Below are positions 34,791 to 42,344 of a stretch of 64,000 nucleotides of DNA, one piece after another. Numbering within the stretch: position 1 is the first letter of the stretch; the number at the start of each line of letters is the position of its first letter. This stretch comes from Bradyrhizobium diazoefficiens. GTDB lineage: Bacteria; Pseudomonadota; Alphaproteobacteria; Rhizobiales; Xanthobacteraceae. A program made the position numbers and the translations under genes. Under the pieces are notes generated by a model. It did not search any database. It was not told the origin of the DNA and saw only the letters and a list, made by a program, of their open reading frames with translations. The stretch covers positions 2,976,001-3,040,000 of the forward strand of contig NZ_CP067101.1 in the NCBI RefSeq assembly GCF_016616425.1, written 5' to 3'.

Positions 34791-36140
34791 ATGACCGAAT
34801 TTCCGACACTGGCGAAGCTCGCCGAGGATCTTGAAAGCGGCCGCACTACCGCCCGCAAGCTGGTCGAGGCGTGCCTCGCCAGGATTGCCGATCCCGCCGG
34901 CGAGGGCCAGCGCACCTTCCTCCATGTCGACAAGGAGGCTGCGCTCGCGGCGGCGGACGCGATGGACGGCTTGCGCAAGGTGAAGGCCGCGCCGTCGCGC
35001 TATGCCGGTATTCCGGTCTCGATCAAGGATCTGTTCGACATCAAGGGCCAGGTGACGCGCGCCGGCTCGCGCGCACTCGAGGACTCCCCGCCGGCCGAGC
35101 AGGATGCCGCGACAGTGGCGCGCCTGCGCAGGGCCGGCTTCGTCGTGATCGGCCGCACCAACATGACCGAGTTCGCCTATTCCGGCATCGGCATCAATCC
35201 ACATTACGGCACACCGAAGGGCGCCTGGAACCGAAGCGAGGGCCATGTGCCCGGCGGCTCCTCCTCGGGCGCAGCCGTCTCCGTGCTCGACGGCATGGCG
35301 CATGGCGCGCTCGGCACCGACACCGGCGGCTCGTGCCGGATTCCGGCGGCCTTCAACGGCATCGTGGGCTACAAGCCGACGCAGCGCCGCGTGCCGCTCG
35401 ACGGCTCGGTGCCGCTGTCGTTCTCGCTCGACAGCATCGGGCCGCTCGCGAGATCGGTCAGCTGCTGTGCCATACTCGATGCTGTGCTGGCGAACGAGCC
35501 GATCGCCCCGCTGAAGCCACGGCCGGTCAAGGGCATGCGGCTGGCGGTGCCGACCACGATCGCGCTCGATGACCTCGACGCGGAGGTCTCCGAGACCTTC
35601 GAGCGCGCGCTGAAGACGCTGGCCGATCGTGGCGCCATCATCGAGCGCATCGAGATGGCCGAATTCCACGACATCGGCCCGATGAACGCAAAGGGCGGCT
35701 TTGCCGCTTCTGAGAGCTACGCCTGGCATCGCTACCTCATCACCGCCAAGGGCGACGTCTACGATCCCCGCGTTTCCGTCCGCATCCTGCGCGGCGAGGC
35801 GCAGAGCGCAGCAGACTATATCGACCTCCTCAACGAGCGCCGCTCGCTGATCGCCCGCGTCAATACGCGCATCGCGCCCTACGATGCCCTGGCGCTGCCG
35901 ACCACCGCCAACACGCCGCCGAAGATTTCGGATCTTGCCGACGACAAGGCGTTCACCACCCAGAACCTGCGCGCCCTGCGCAACTGTACCCTGATCAACA
36001 TGATCGATGGCTGCGCCATATCGCTGCCGGCACATCGCAAGGGCGACGTTCCGGTCGGCCTGATGCTTGCGGGCGCGGGCGGATCGGACCGCCGCATTTT
36101 CGAGCTTGCTGCCGGAATGGAGGCCGTCATTCGTGTTTGA
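34791..36140 (+). CDS. Amidase (amidase-signature family)
   Basis: The 449-residue protein has the amidase-signature triad. The catalytic Lys is in SIKDLFDIKG near residue 76, the cis-Ser in GGSSSGAAVS near 157, and the Ser nucleophile in GTDTGGSCRIPA near 175. It hydrolyses an amide or related C-N bond in the cytoplasm; substrate unknown. The ATG at 34791 gives MTEFPTLAKLAEDLESG. The final codons overlap the GTG start of the DUF2848 gene by eight bases, so the pair is translationally coupled and likely acts on the same compound. Divergent from the DUF35 gene. Confidence 0.9.
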   Translation: MTEFPTLAKLAEDLESGRTTARKLVEACLARIADPAGEGQRTFLHVDKEAALAAADAMDGLRKVKAAPSRYAGIPVSIKDLFDIKGQVTRAGSRALEDSPPAEQDAATVARLRRAGFVVIGRTNMTEFAYSGIGINPHYGTPKGAWNRSEGHVPGGSSSGAAVSVLDGMAHGALGTDTGGSCRIPAAFNGIVGYKPTQRRVPLDGSVPLSFSLDSIGPLARSVSCCAILDAVLANEPIAPLKPRPVKGMRLAVPTTIALDDLDAEVSETFERALKTLADRGAIIERIEMAEFHDIGPMNAKGGFAASESYAWHRYLITAKGDVYDPRVSVRILRGEAQSAADYIDLLNERRSLIARVNTRIAPYDALALPTTANTPPKISDLADDKAFTTQNLRALRNCTLINMIDGCAISLPAHRKGDVPVGLMLAGAGGSDRRIFELAAGMEAVIRV

Positions 36141-36819
36141 CCTGACTTTCACCGTCGACGCCCAGGACACCACGACGCCGTTGACGCTGGCGATCGACCA
36201 GATGGTCATCGCCGGCTGGACCGGCCGCGACACGATCGCGCGCGACAAGCACATCGCCGAGTTGGAAGCCATGGGCATCGCCCGCCCGGTCTCGACGCCG
36301 ATCTACTACCGCGCTTCGGCGCGGCGGCTGACCATGGAAGACCGCATCGAATGCACCGGCGGCGATTCAAGCGGCGAGGTCGAATTCGTGCTGATCGGCT
36401 GGCAGGGCCGCATCTTCGTCGGCTGCGGCTCCGATCACACCGACCGCAAGGTCGAGGCCTATAGCGTCACGGTCTCAAAGCAGATGTGCGACAAGCCGAT
36501 CGCGTCCACGCTGTGGGAGCTTGAGGAGGTCATCGGCCACTGGGACAGGATGATCCTGCGCTCCTACGCCACGATCAAGGGCGCGCGCGTGCTCTACCAG
36601 GAGGGCACGCTGGACGCGATGCTGCCGATCGACGACCTCATCGCGCGCGGCTTTCCGGGCGGGAAATTGCCCGACGGCTGCGCCATGTTCGGCGGCACGT
36701 TTGCAGCCAAGGGCGGCATCCGCCCCGCCAACCGTTTCGAGTTCGAGCTTGAGGATCCCGTGCTGAAGCGCACGATCAGGCACGGGTACGACGTGGTGAC
36801 GCTTCCGGTGCTAGGCTAA
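36133..36819 (+). CDS. DUF2848 family protein
   Basis: The 228-residue cytoplasmic protein matches DUF2848, with the N-terminal MVIAGWTGRDTIARDKHIAE (about residues 25-44) and C-terminal RPANRFEFELEDPVLKRTI. The AGWTGRD segment recalls the fumarylacetoacetate-hydrolase-type fold, but no catalytic set is certain and no function is known to me. The GTG at 36133, inside the end of the amidase gene, gives the family's usual length; the longer upstream frame is antisense-like in content. Coupling to the amidase implies a joint two-step pathway, for example breakdown of an amide or ureido acid. Confidence 0.82.
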   Translation: MFDLTFTVDAQDTTTPLTLAIDQMVIAGWTGRDTIARDKHIAELEAMGIARPVSTPIYYRASARRLTMEDRIECTGGDSSGEVEFVLIGWQGRIFVGCGSDHTDRKVEAYSVTVSKQMCDKPIASTLWELEEVIGHWDRMILRSYATIKGARVLYQEGTLDAMLPIDDLIARGFPGGKLPDGCAMFGGTFAAKGGIRPANRFEFELEDPVLKRTIRHGYDVVTLPVLG

Positions 36820-36858
36820 TCTCTCTCCACAACATCATTGCGAGCGGAACTCTCTCCT

Positions 36859-36947
36859 CCGTCATTGCGAGGAGCCCTTGCGACGAAGCAATCCAGGCTG
36901 TTTCCGCGGAGGGATTCTGGATTGCTTCGCTTCGCTCGCAATGACGG
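36859..36947. repeat. Palindromic intergenic repeat, CGTCATTGCGAG family
   Basis: The ends CCGTCATTGCGAG and CTCGCAATGACGG are exact reverse complements over 13 bp. Inner GAAGCAATCCAG and CTGGATTGCTTC arms extend the pairing. It lies between the DUF2848 and 2OG-oxygenase genes. Confidence 0.9.
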
Positions 36948-37007
36948 GGAGAGAGTCATCGGAAATCGGGTGGCGGGGGTGAGCGTCCGGCTGCGAAGGT
37001 GATTGCT

Positions 37008-37754
37008 ATGACAATAACCGCGCGAAAATCTGCCCAACCCTCCGTTTCCGACATTGCCTCCCATGTCGACGCCCTCGACTGGCCCCAGATCACCGGCGAG
37101 CTCGACACCCACGGCTGCGCCGTGCTGAAGGGCCTGCTGACGCCGGAGCAATGCCGCGCCATCGCCGCGCTCTATCCCGATGACGCCAACTTCCGCAGCC
37201 GCATCGTCATGGGCCGCCACGGCTTTGGCCGTGGCGAGTACAAATATTTCGCCTATCCGCTGCCCGAGCAAATCGCGCAGCTCCGCCCGGCGCTCTATGC
37301 GCACCTTCAGGGCGTGGCCAACCGCTGGAACGAGGCGATGGGCATCGACATCCGCTATCCCACAGCGCATGCGGCGTTCCTGAAGCGCTGCCACGAGGCG
37401 GGGCAGGCGCGGCCGACGCCCCTGCTGCTGCAATACGAAGCGGGCGACTACAATTGCCTGCATCAGGATCTCTATGGCGAGCACGTGTTCCCGCTCCAGG
37501 TCGCGATCCTGCTCTCTGAGCCCGGACGCGACTTCACCGGCGGCGAATTCGTGCTGACCGAGCAGCGGCCGCGCATGCAGTCCCGCGCCGAAGTCGTGCC
37601 GCTGGCGCAGGGCGATGCGGTCGCCTTCGCCGTGCATCACCGTCCGGTGCAGGGGACACGCGGTGCTTACCGCGTTAATCTGCGCCACGGCGTCAGCCGG
37701 ATTCGCTCCGGTCAGCGCCACACGCTGGGTGTGATCTTTCATGATGCCAAATGA
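37008..37754 (+). CDS. 2-oxoglutarate/Fe(II)-dependent oxygenase
   Basis: The 248-residue protein has a double-stranded beta-helix oxygenase core. The iron ligands are seen as HQD in YNCLHQDLYGEHVFPLQ (about residues 150-166) and His in FAVHHRPVQG near 212, with a 2OG-binding Arg in YRVNLRHGVS near 224. It hydroxylates or oxidatively demethylates an unknown target using O2 and 2-oxoglutarate. The ATG at 37008 follows GAAGG. Its stop is ten bases before the alkB start, so both are likely cotranscribed, suggesting a role near alkylation damage. No Ada-like gene is present here. Confidence 0.87.
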   Translation: MTITARKSAQPSVSDIASHVDALDWPQITGELDTHGCAVLKGLLTPEQCRAIAALYPDDANFRSRIVMGRHGFGRGEYKYFAYPLPEQIAQLRPALYAHLQGVANRWNEAMGIDIRYPTAHAAFLKRCHEAGQARPTPLLLQYEAGDYNCLHQDLYGEHVFPLQVAILLSEPGRDFTGGEFVLTEQRPRMQSRAEVVPLAQGDAVAFAVHHRPVQGTRGAYRVNLRHGVSRIRSGQRHTLGVIFHDAK

Positions 37755-37763
37755 GCGCAGGCG

Positions 37764-38417
37764 TTGACGGCTGATCTGTTCGAGAGCGTCGCCGAGGCAC
37801 AGCCGTCACGCGAGGAGATCGCCGACGGCGCGGTGCTGCTGCCCGGATTCGTCAAGCCGATCGAGAACGAGCTGATCGCCTCCGTGCGCGCCATCGTGGC
37901 GCAATCGCCGTTGCGCCGGATGACCACGCCAGGTGGCCACCTGATGTCGGTGGCGATGACCAATTGCGGCGAGCGCGGCTGGATCACCGATCACACAGGC
38001 TATCGCTACGACCCGATTGATCCGCGCACCGGCGCGCCATGGCCCGCAATGTCCCCGGTGCTCCGCGATCTGGCCCGCCGTGCGGCAGAGCAGGGCGGTT
38101 TTGCCGGCTTTGCACCCGATGCATGCCTCGTCAACCGCTACGAGCCCGGCACGCGGCTGACGCTGCATCAGGACAAGGACGAGCTGGACTATTCGGCGCC
38201 GATCGTGTCGGTCTCGCTCGGGCTGCCCGCGACCTTCCTGTTCGGCGGCCTCGCCCGCAGCGACAGGCCGCGGCGTTTCCGGCTCGTGCATGGCGACGTC
38301 GTGGTCTGGGGCGGAGCCAGCAGGCTGGCCTATCACGGCGTCGCGCCGCTCGCCGATGGCGAGCACGCGCTGCTCGGGCACAGACGGATCAATCTGACCT
38401 TTCGCAGAACGCGATGA
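37764..38417 (+). CDS. alkB: Alpha-ketoglutarate-dependent DNA/RNA demethylase AlkB
   Basis: The 217-residue protein matches bacterial AlkB along its length. It has MSVAMTNCG near residue 54, the LINRY-type strand CLVNRYEPGTRLTLHQDKDE with HxD iron ligands (about residues 123-142), VSVSLGLPATFLFGG, HGDVVVWGG-SRLAYHGV with the distal His near 190, and NLTFRRTR at the end with the 2OG Arg. It reverses 1-methyladenine and 3-methylcytosine lesions. The start is a TTG at 37764; an in-frame stop lies ten bases upstream, so no earlier start is possible. Coupled to a second 2OG oxygenase. Confidence 0.95.
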   Translation: MTADLFESVAEAQPSREEIADGAVLLPGFVKPIENELIASVRAIVAQSPLRRMTTPGGHLMSVAMTNCGERGWITDHTGYRYDPIDPRTGAPWPAMSPVLRDLARRAAEQGGFAGFAPDACLVNRYEPGTRLTLHQDKDELDYSAPIVSVSLGLPATFLFGGLARSDRPRRFRLVHGDVVVWGGASRLAYHGVAPLADGEHALLGHRRINLTFRRTR

Positions 38418-38425
38418 TCTCCCGC

Positions 38426-38533
38426 CTCATTCTGAGGAGCTTGCGAAGCAAGCATCTCGAAGGATGAAGGCCAACGCAGCAGCGGGGGCCTTCATGGTTC
38501 GAGACGGCGCTTCGCGCCTCCTCACCATGAGGA
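38426..38533. repeat. Palindromic intergenic repeat, CCTCATTCTGAGG family
   Basis: The ends CCTCATTCTGAGG and CCTCACCATGAGG enclose GGATGAAGGCC and GGCCTTCAT arms. It lies between the convergent alkB and TPP-enzyme genes and could terminate both. Confidence 0.75.
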
Positions 38534-38536
38534 CAA

Positions 38537-40165
38537 CTACGGCTTCGGTGGGTGAATGAAGGCCCACGGGCTGACCTCGGAATCCCTGGTCACCTCGACC
38601 GAGATCAGATACGGCCCGCCGTGGCTCAGCGCTTTCTCCAGCACGGCCTTGAACTGATCCGGCGCGGTGACACGCGCAGCCGCGACGCCAAATGACTCCG
38701 CGAGCTTGACGAAATCCGGATTAACGAGGTCGGACGCCACCACGCGCCCGTCGAAACGTTCGCGCTGGTCGCGGCGGACATTGCCGTAGGCATTGTTGTT
38801 GAACACCAGCGTCACTATGCCGATGTTGAACTGCACGGCCGTCGAGAGCTCCTGCACACCGAACATGAAGCCGCCATCGCCGGTGATCGCCACCACCGGT
38901 CTGTCGGGATTGGCGACCTTGGCCCCGAGCGCGGTCGGAAAGCCCGAGCCGAGCGTGCCCTGGTAGCCCGAGGTGATGAAGGTGCGCGGCTGGTAGATCG
39001 GAAAGCCGTACCAGGAGGCGAAGCCGACCTGCGACAATTCATCGGTGACGATCGCGTTCGCCGGCAGCACCTCGCGCAGGATGTTGAGATACGCCATCTG
39101 CGGCTGGATGCGCTGGATCTCCTTTTGCGCCAATGCTGTGGCCTCGCGGATTTGCTCGCGCCGGCCGCGGGTCCGCGCATAGCCGGCTTTCTTCACCGCC
39201 GCGACGAGATCGGCCGTTCCGGCTTTGGCATCGGCGACGATGGCGGCATCGACGACGACCCGGCGCATCTCGGCCGGGTCGATATCGATCCGAACCGACT
39301 TGAGTCCGTTCGGCTGCCAGGGCCAGCGGAAGCCCGATGCCGGCAGTTCCGCGCGGGTGCCGATTGCGATCATCAAATCAGTTGTCGGCCAGAGCTTGTA
39401 GGCCGCGGCCATGGTCAGGCCGAGCTCGTGCGCGTTGGAGACGATACCACGGCCGCTGCGGAAGGCGACCACGGGCGCATCGATCATCTCGGCGAGCTCG
39501 AGGATGTCCCCGCCCGCCTCGATCGCGCCGCTGCCGACGAAAATCATCGGCGCCTTGCTGTTCTTGACCAGCGCGGCGGCCTGCTTCACGAGATCAGGAT
39601 CGGGCTGCGGGGCGGGTAGGGGCTCCAGTACCCGGGCGGCGGCCGTGTCCGCGCGCTGGGTGAAGACATCCCAGGGCATCTCGACCGAGGCGGGGCCGCG
39701 CCGGCCGGACGTCATCTCCTGGAAGGCGCGCGCCACGACGGTCGGCGCGTTGCCGGGATATTCGATCCGGTCTGCCCATTTCACATAGGTGCGCAAGGTC
39801 GCGAGCTGGTCCGGCATTTCGTGCAGATGGCCGCGGCCCTTGCCCAGAAACTGCGTCGGCACCTGGCCGGTGACGCACAGCACCGGCTCGTTGCAGCCAT
39901 AGGCAGTGAGCAGCGCCGCGCTGGCATTGAGCACGCCGGGGCCGGGCACCACGCTGAACACGCCGGGCCTGCCGCTGGAGCGCGCATAGCCGAACGCCAT
40001 GTAGCCACAGGCCTGTTCGTGCCGTGCGCCGATCACCTTGAGCTGGGCTTGGTGGAAGGCATCGAACAGGCCGTAGACCTGCGCACCGGGCAGGCCGAAC
40101 ACGGTATCGACGCCGTGGGCGACAAGCCCGCTTACGATCGCTTCGCCGCCGGTGAGGGTGGTCAT
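38537..40165 (-). CDS. Thiamine diphosphate-dependent enzyme (acetolactate synthase/decarboxylase superfamily)
   Basis: The 542-residue protein has the three TPP-enzyme domains. The activating Glu is in ARHEQACGYMAFGYAR near residue 50, a central domain has FVGSGAIEAGG near 222, and the TPP motif is GDGGFMFGVQE ending in NNNAYGNVRRDQ (about residues 430-460). It is not a typical acetolactate synthase by neighbours. It follows the FAH-family gene by 25 bp at the end of the homoprotocatechuate operon, so decarboxylation of a 2-oxo acid feeding or draining that pathway (for example an aryl-pyruvate or benzoylformate-like acid) is plausible. The ATG at 40165 (MTTLTGGEAIV) fits the family; substrate unknown. 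Confidence 0.85.
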   Translation of the reverse strand: MTTLTGGEAIVSGLVAHGVDTVFGLPGAQVYGLFDAFHQAQLKVIGARHEQACGYMAFGYARSSGRPGVFSVVPGPGVLNASAALLTAYGCNEPVLCVTGQVPTQFLGKGRGHLHEMPDQLATLRTYVKWADRIEYPGNAPTVVARAFQEMTSGRRGPASVEMPWDVFTQRADTAAARVLEPLPAPQPDPDLVKQAAALVKNSKAPMIFVGSGAIEAGGDILELAEMIDAPVVAFRSGRGIVSNAHELGLTMAAAYKLWPTTDLMIAIGTRAELPASGFRWPWQPNGLKSVRIDIDPAEMRRVVVDAAIVADAKAGTADLVAAVKKAGYARTRGRREQIREATALAQKEIQRIQPQMAYLNILREVLPANAIVTDELSQVGFASWYGFPIYQPRTFITSGYQGTLGSGFPTALGAKVANPDRPVVAITGDGGFMFGVQELSTAVQFNIGIVTLVFNNNAYGNVRRDQRERFDGRVVASDLVNPDFVKLAESFGVAAARVTAPDQFKAVLEKALSHGGPYLISVEVTRDSEVSPWAFIHPPKP

Positions 40166-40190
40166 TGCATCATTCCACTTCGATTGTTGG

Positions 40191-41060
40191 TCAGGCTTCG
40201 TCGACGACACCGTTGCGCAAGCATCCGATGCCCTCGGCCTCGACCTCGACGACGTCGCCGGGCTTCAGGTAACGCGGCGGATCGAACCGCGCGCCGGCGC
40301 CGGTCGGCGTGCCCGTGACGATGATATCGCCGGGAACGAGGGTTGCGAAGCTCGAGATGTAATTCACGAGATAGCGGAACGGAAACATCAGCCGGCTGGT
40401 GCGATCGTCCTGCCTGAGCTCGCCGTTGACGTGCGTGGTGAGACGGATATCCGCAATCTGCGATTCCGATGTGTAGGGCACGAGCCACGGGCCGAGGCTG
40501 CCGCTGCTATCAAAATTCTTGCCTTGCGTGACGTTGAACTTGGCGTGGCGCAGCCAGTCGCGCACCGAGCCCTCGTTGCAGAGCGTCAGCGCGGCGATGT
40601 GATCGAGCGCGGCGCTTTCCGGAATGTGTCGGCCCTGCTTGCCGATCACCAGCACGATCTCGCCCTCATAGTCGAGCTGCGCGGACGCGCGCGGACGCAC
40701 CAGCGGCGTGTCGTGGCCCACGAAGGAGCGGGGCGAGCGCATGAACATGCTCGGATATTTCGGCGCGTCCTGGCCGTCCTTGTACTCGGCATTGCGGTCG
40801 GGATAGTTGACGCCGATGCAGATGATCTTTTCCGGTGCGGGCACCGGCGGCAGCCAGGTGATGTCGGCGAGCGCGTGATCCGGCGCGCGGCCGGCGGCTT
40901 CTTCGGCAAGGCTCGACAGCCTTCCGGCGGCAATCACCTCGCGCAACGTCGGAAAATCCTTGGCATGGCGTGTGGAGAGATCGACGATGCCGTCGTCGAC
41001 GACGGCGCCGTACTTGATCACACCCTTGACGCAATAAGTGGCGAGGCGAGGGAGGATCAT
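40191..41060 (-). CDS. Fumarylacetoacetate hydrolase-family protein, probable HpaG-like decarboxylase
   Basis: The 289-residue protein has the FAH fold with KIICIGVNYPDRNAEY near residue 78, the metal ligands in DYEGEIVLVIGK (Glu-x-Glu near 130) and TQGKNFDSSGSLGPWLV near 177, and VTGTPTGAGARFDPP near 252. In homoprotocatechuate degradation a FAH-family enzyme (HpaG/HpcE) decarboxylates 5-oxopent-3-ene-1,2,5-tricarboxylate, and no other gene here fills that step. It lies between hpaD and the TPP enzyme on the same strand. It is about half the length of fused HpaG, consistent with a single-domain version. A different FAH activity cannot be excluded. Confidence 0.85.
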   Translation of the reverse strand: MILPRLATYCVKGVIKYGAVVDDGIVDLSTRHAKDFPTLREVIAAGRLSSLAEEAAGRAPDHALADITWLPPVPAPEKIICIGVNYPDRNAEYKDGQDAPKYPSMFMRSPRSFVGHDTPLVRPRASAQLDYEGEIVLVIGKQGRHIPESAALDHIAALTLCNEGSVRDWLRHAKFNVTQGKNFDSSGSLGPWLVPYTSESQIADIRLTTHVNGELRQDDRTSRLMFPFRYLVNYISSFATLVPGDIIVTGTPTGAGARFDPPRYLKPGDVVEVEAEGIGCLRNGVVDEA

Positions 41061-41073
41061 CGGCGAGCTCTCT

Positions 41074-41202
41074 TGTCGTCCCGGCGAACGCCGGGACCCA
41101 TACCGCGGAATCTATCGATTGAATAAGGTCCGAGTACCGAACCACGCGTCTTCGCCAAACTCCTCCCTGTGGTTATGGGTCCCTGCTTTCGCAGGGACGA
41201 CG
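41074..41202. repeat. Palindromic intergenic repeat with two terminal hairpins, inside the hpa operon
   Basis: The left hairpin is GTCCCGGCG (41078-41086) with CGCCGGGAC (41089-41097), and the right hairpin GTCCCTGC (41179-41186) with GCAGGGAC (41191-41198). GACCCATA and TATGGGTC arms pair the two halves. It fills the gap between hpaD and the FAH gene. Confidence 0.9.
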
Positions 41203-41232
41203 GGTGGAGAGAGACTTCGAAACTCACTGGCA

Positions 41233-42216
41233 TCAATCCGCCACCAGCACGTCGGCCACAAATTTCGGTTCGCGGACGGCTTGCCCCGCGAACAGAGAGC
41301 CCTGCTCGAACCAGGAGCGCGGGGCAGGGGCGCCCCACAGCGTCTGGCGGCGCGGGTCGCGGAGCGACCAGCGCAGCGGCTCGTGGTCGTGATCGCCGGT
41401 GAAATAGTCGCTGGTGTAAAGCTCCAGACGATGCCCGTCGGGGTCGCGGACATAGAGGAAGAACGCGTTCGAGATGCCGTGGCGTCCCGGGCCGCGCTCG
41501 ATGTTCTTCACGAAGCCTTGCGCGGCCATGATATCGCACAGATGGATGATGTTCATGGCCGTTGGCGTCCAGTAGGCGAAGTGGTGCAGCCTCGGGCCTC
41601 TGCCATTGGTGATCGCAAAATCGTGGACGTTGCCCTTGCGATGCATCCAGGCGGCAGCGATGCGGCCGTTCGGGCCGTCTTCCTCTGCGTATTCGGTGAG
41701 GCGGAAGCCGAGCCGGGCATAGAACTCGACGGTGTCCTGCACCTCGGCGGCGAAGACGTTGAAATGATCGAGCCGCTGCGGATGGCAGCCCCGGTAGAGG
41801 TCGTAGCGACGCAGCAGATGCGGCCGACGGTCCATCGATGCATAGAGCTCGATCTGGAAGCCGAAGGGGTCGGTGAATTGCAGCGTGCGGCCCTGGAACG
41901 GCTGATCGACAAAGCCGTAGGCAAGGCCGTTCTCGGAGAGAAACGCGGCGGCCTTGTCGAGGTCCTTGTCGTTGCCGACCTTGAAGCCGAGCCGGGCGCA
42001 GGCCGCCGCTGCGGCCTTGCGCAGCACCAGTGAGTGATGCTGGTGTTCCTCGGCGCCGCGCAAGTAGACGACGTTGTCGTCGGCATCCTCGACATGCAGA
42101 CCGATGGTGGCCTCGTAGAACTCGCGGCTCAGCTTCAGGTCGGTCACGTCGAGCACGACGTGGCTGGAGCGGATGATGTTGAACGGCGGCTCGAAGATGT
42201 GTTGCGGTACGGGCAT
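41233..42216 (-). CDS. hpaD: 3,4-dihydroxyphenylacetate 2,3-dioxygenase (extradiol, VOC type)
   Basis: The 327-residue protein has two VOC modules and the metal ligands of the HPCD/MndD type: His in RLDHFNVF (about residue 150), His in PRLHHFAYW (about 211) and Glu in HRLELYTSDYFTGD (about 265). The C-terminal YTSDYFTGDHDHEPLRW lid motif is highly specific to homoprotocatechuate 2,3-dioxygenases, which open the ring of 3,4-dihydroxyphenylacetate with Fe(II) or Mn(II). hpaE, hpaF and hpaH lie directly upstream in the operon. The ATG at 42216 (MPVPQHIFEPPFN) is chosen over longer upstream frames that run through the repeat at 42237-42342. Confidence 0.93.
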   Translation of the reverse strand: MPVPQHIFEPPFNIIRSSHVVLDVTDLKLSREFYEATIGLHVEDADDNVVYLRGAEEHQHHSLVLRKAAAAACARLGFKVGNDKDLDKAAAFLSENGLAYGFVDQPFQGRTLQFTDPFGFQIELYASMDRRPHLLRRYDLYRGCHPQRLDHFNVFAAEVQDTVEFYARLGFRLTEYAEEDGPNGRIAAAWMHRKGNVHDFAITNGRGPRLHHFAYWTPTAMNIIHLCDIMAAQGFVKNIERGPGRHGISNAFFLYVRDPDGHRLELYTSDYFTGDHDHEPLRWSLRDPRRQTLWGAPAPRSWFEQGSLFAGQAVREPKFVADVLVAD

Positions 42217-42236
42217 TTGCGTTTCCCCCTCGGTCC

Positions 42237-42342
42237 TGTCATGCCAGGGCGGCTCGAAGAGCCGAATCCGGAATCCATCGCGCAGCAGAGTTGGTGGATG
42301 AATGGATTCCGGGTTCGATGCTTTGCATCGCCCCGGAATGAC
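42237..42342. repeat. Palindromic intergenic repeat, CCGGAATGAC family, inside the hpa operon
   Basis: The left arm begins TGTCATGCCAGGGCGGC with GAATCCGGAATCCAT. The right arm is ATGGATTCCGGGTTCGATGC ending CCCCGGAATGACA. It fills the gap between hpaE and hpaD. Confidence 0.85.
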
Positions 42343-42344
42343 AA

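Noticed and set aside
10262..38533. CRISPR array or attachment sites formed by the intergenic repeats
   Set aside because: The repeats are dispersed singly, palindromic, of different families and without regular spacers, integrase or tRNA nearby.
38537..40165. Acetolactate synthase large subunit (ilvB) for the TPP enzyme
   Set aside because: No small-subunit or other branched-chain synthesis gene is near; it sits at the end of an aromatic degradation operon. Only superfamily membership is supported.
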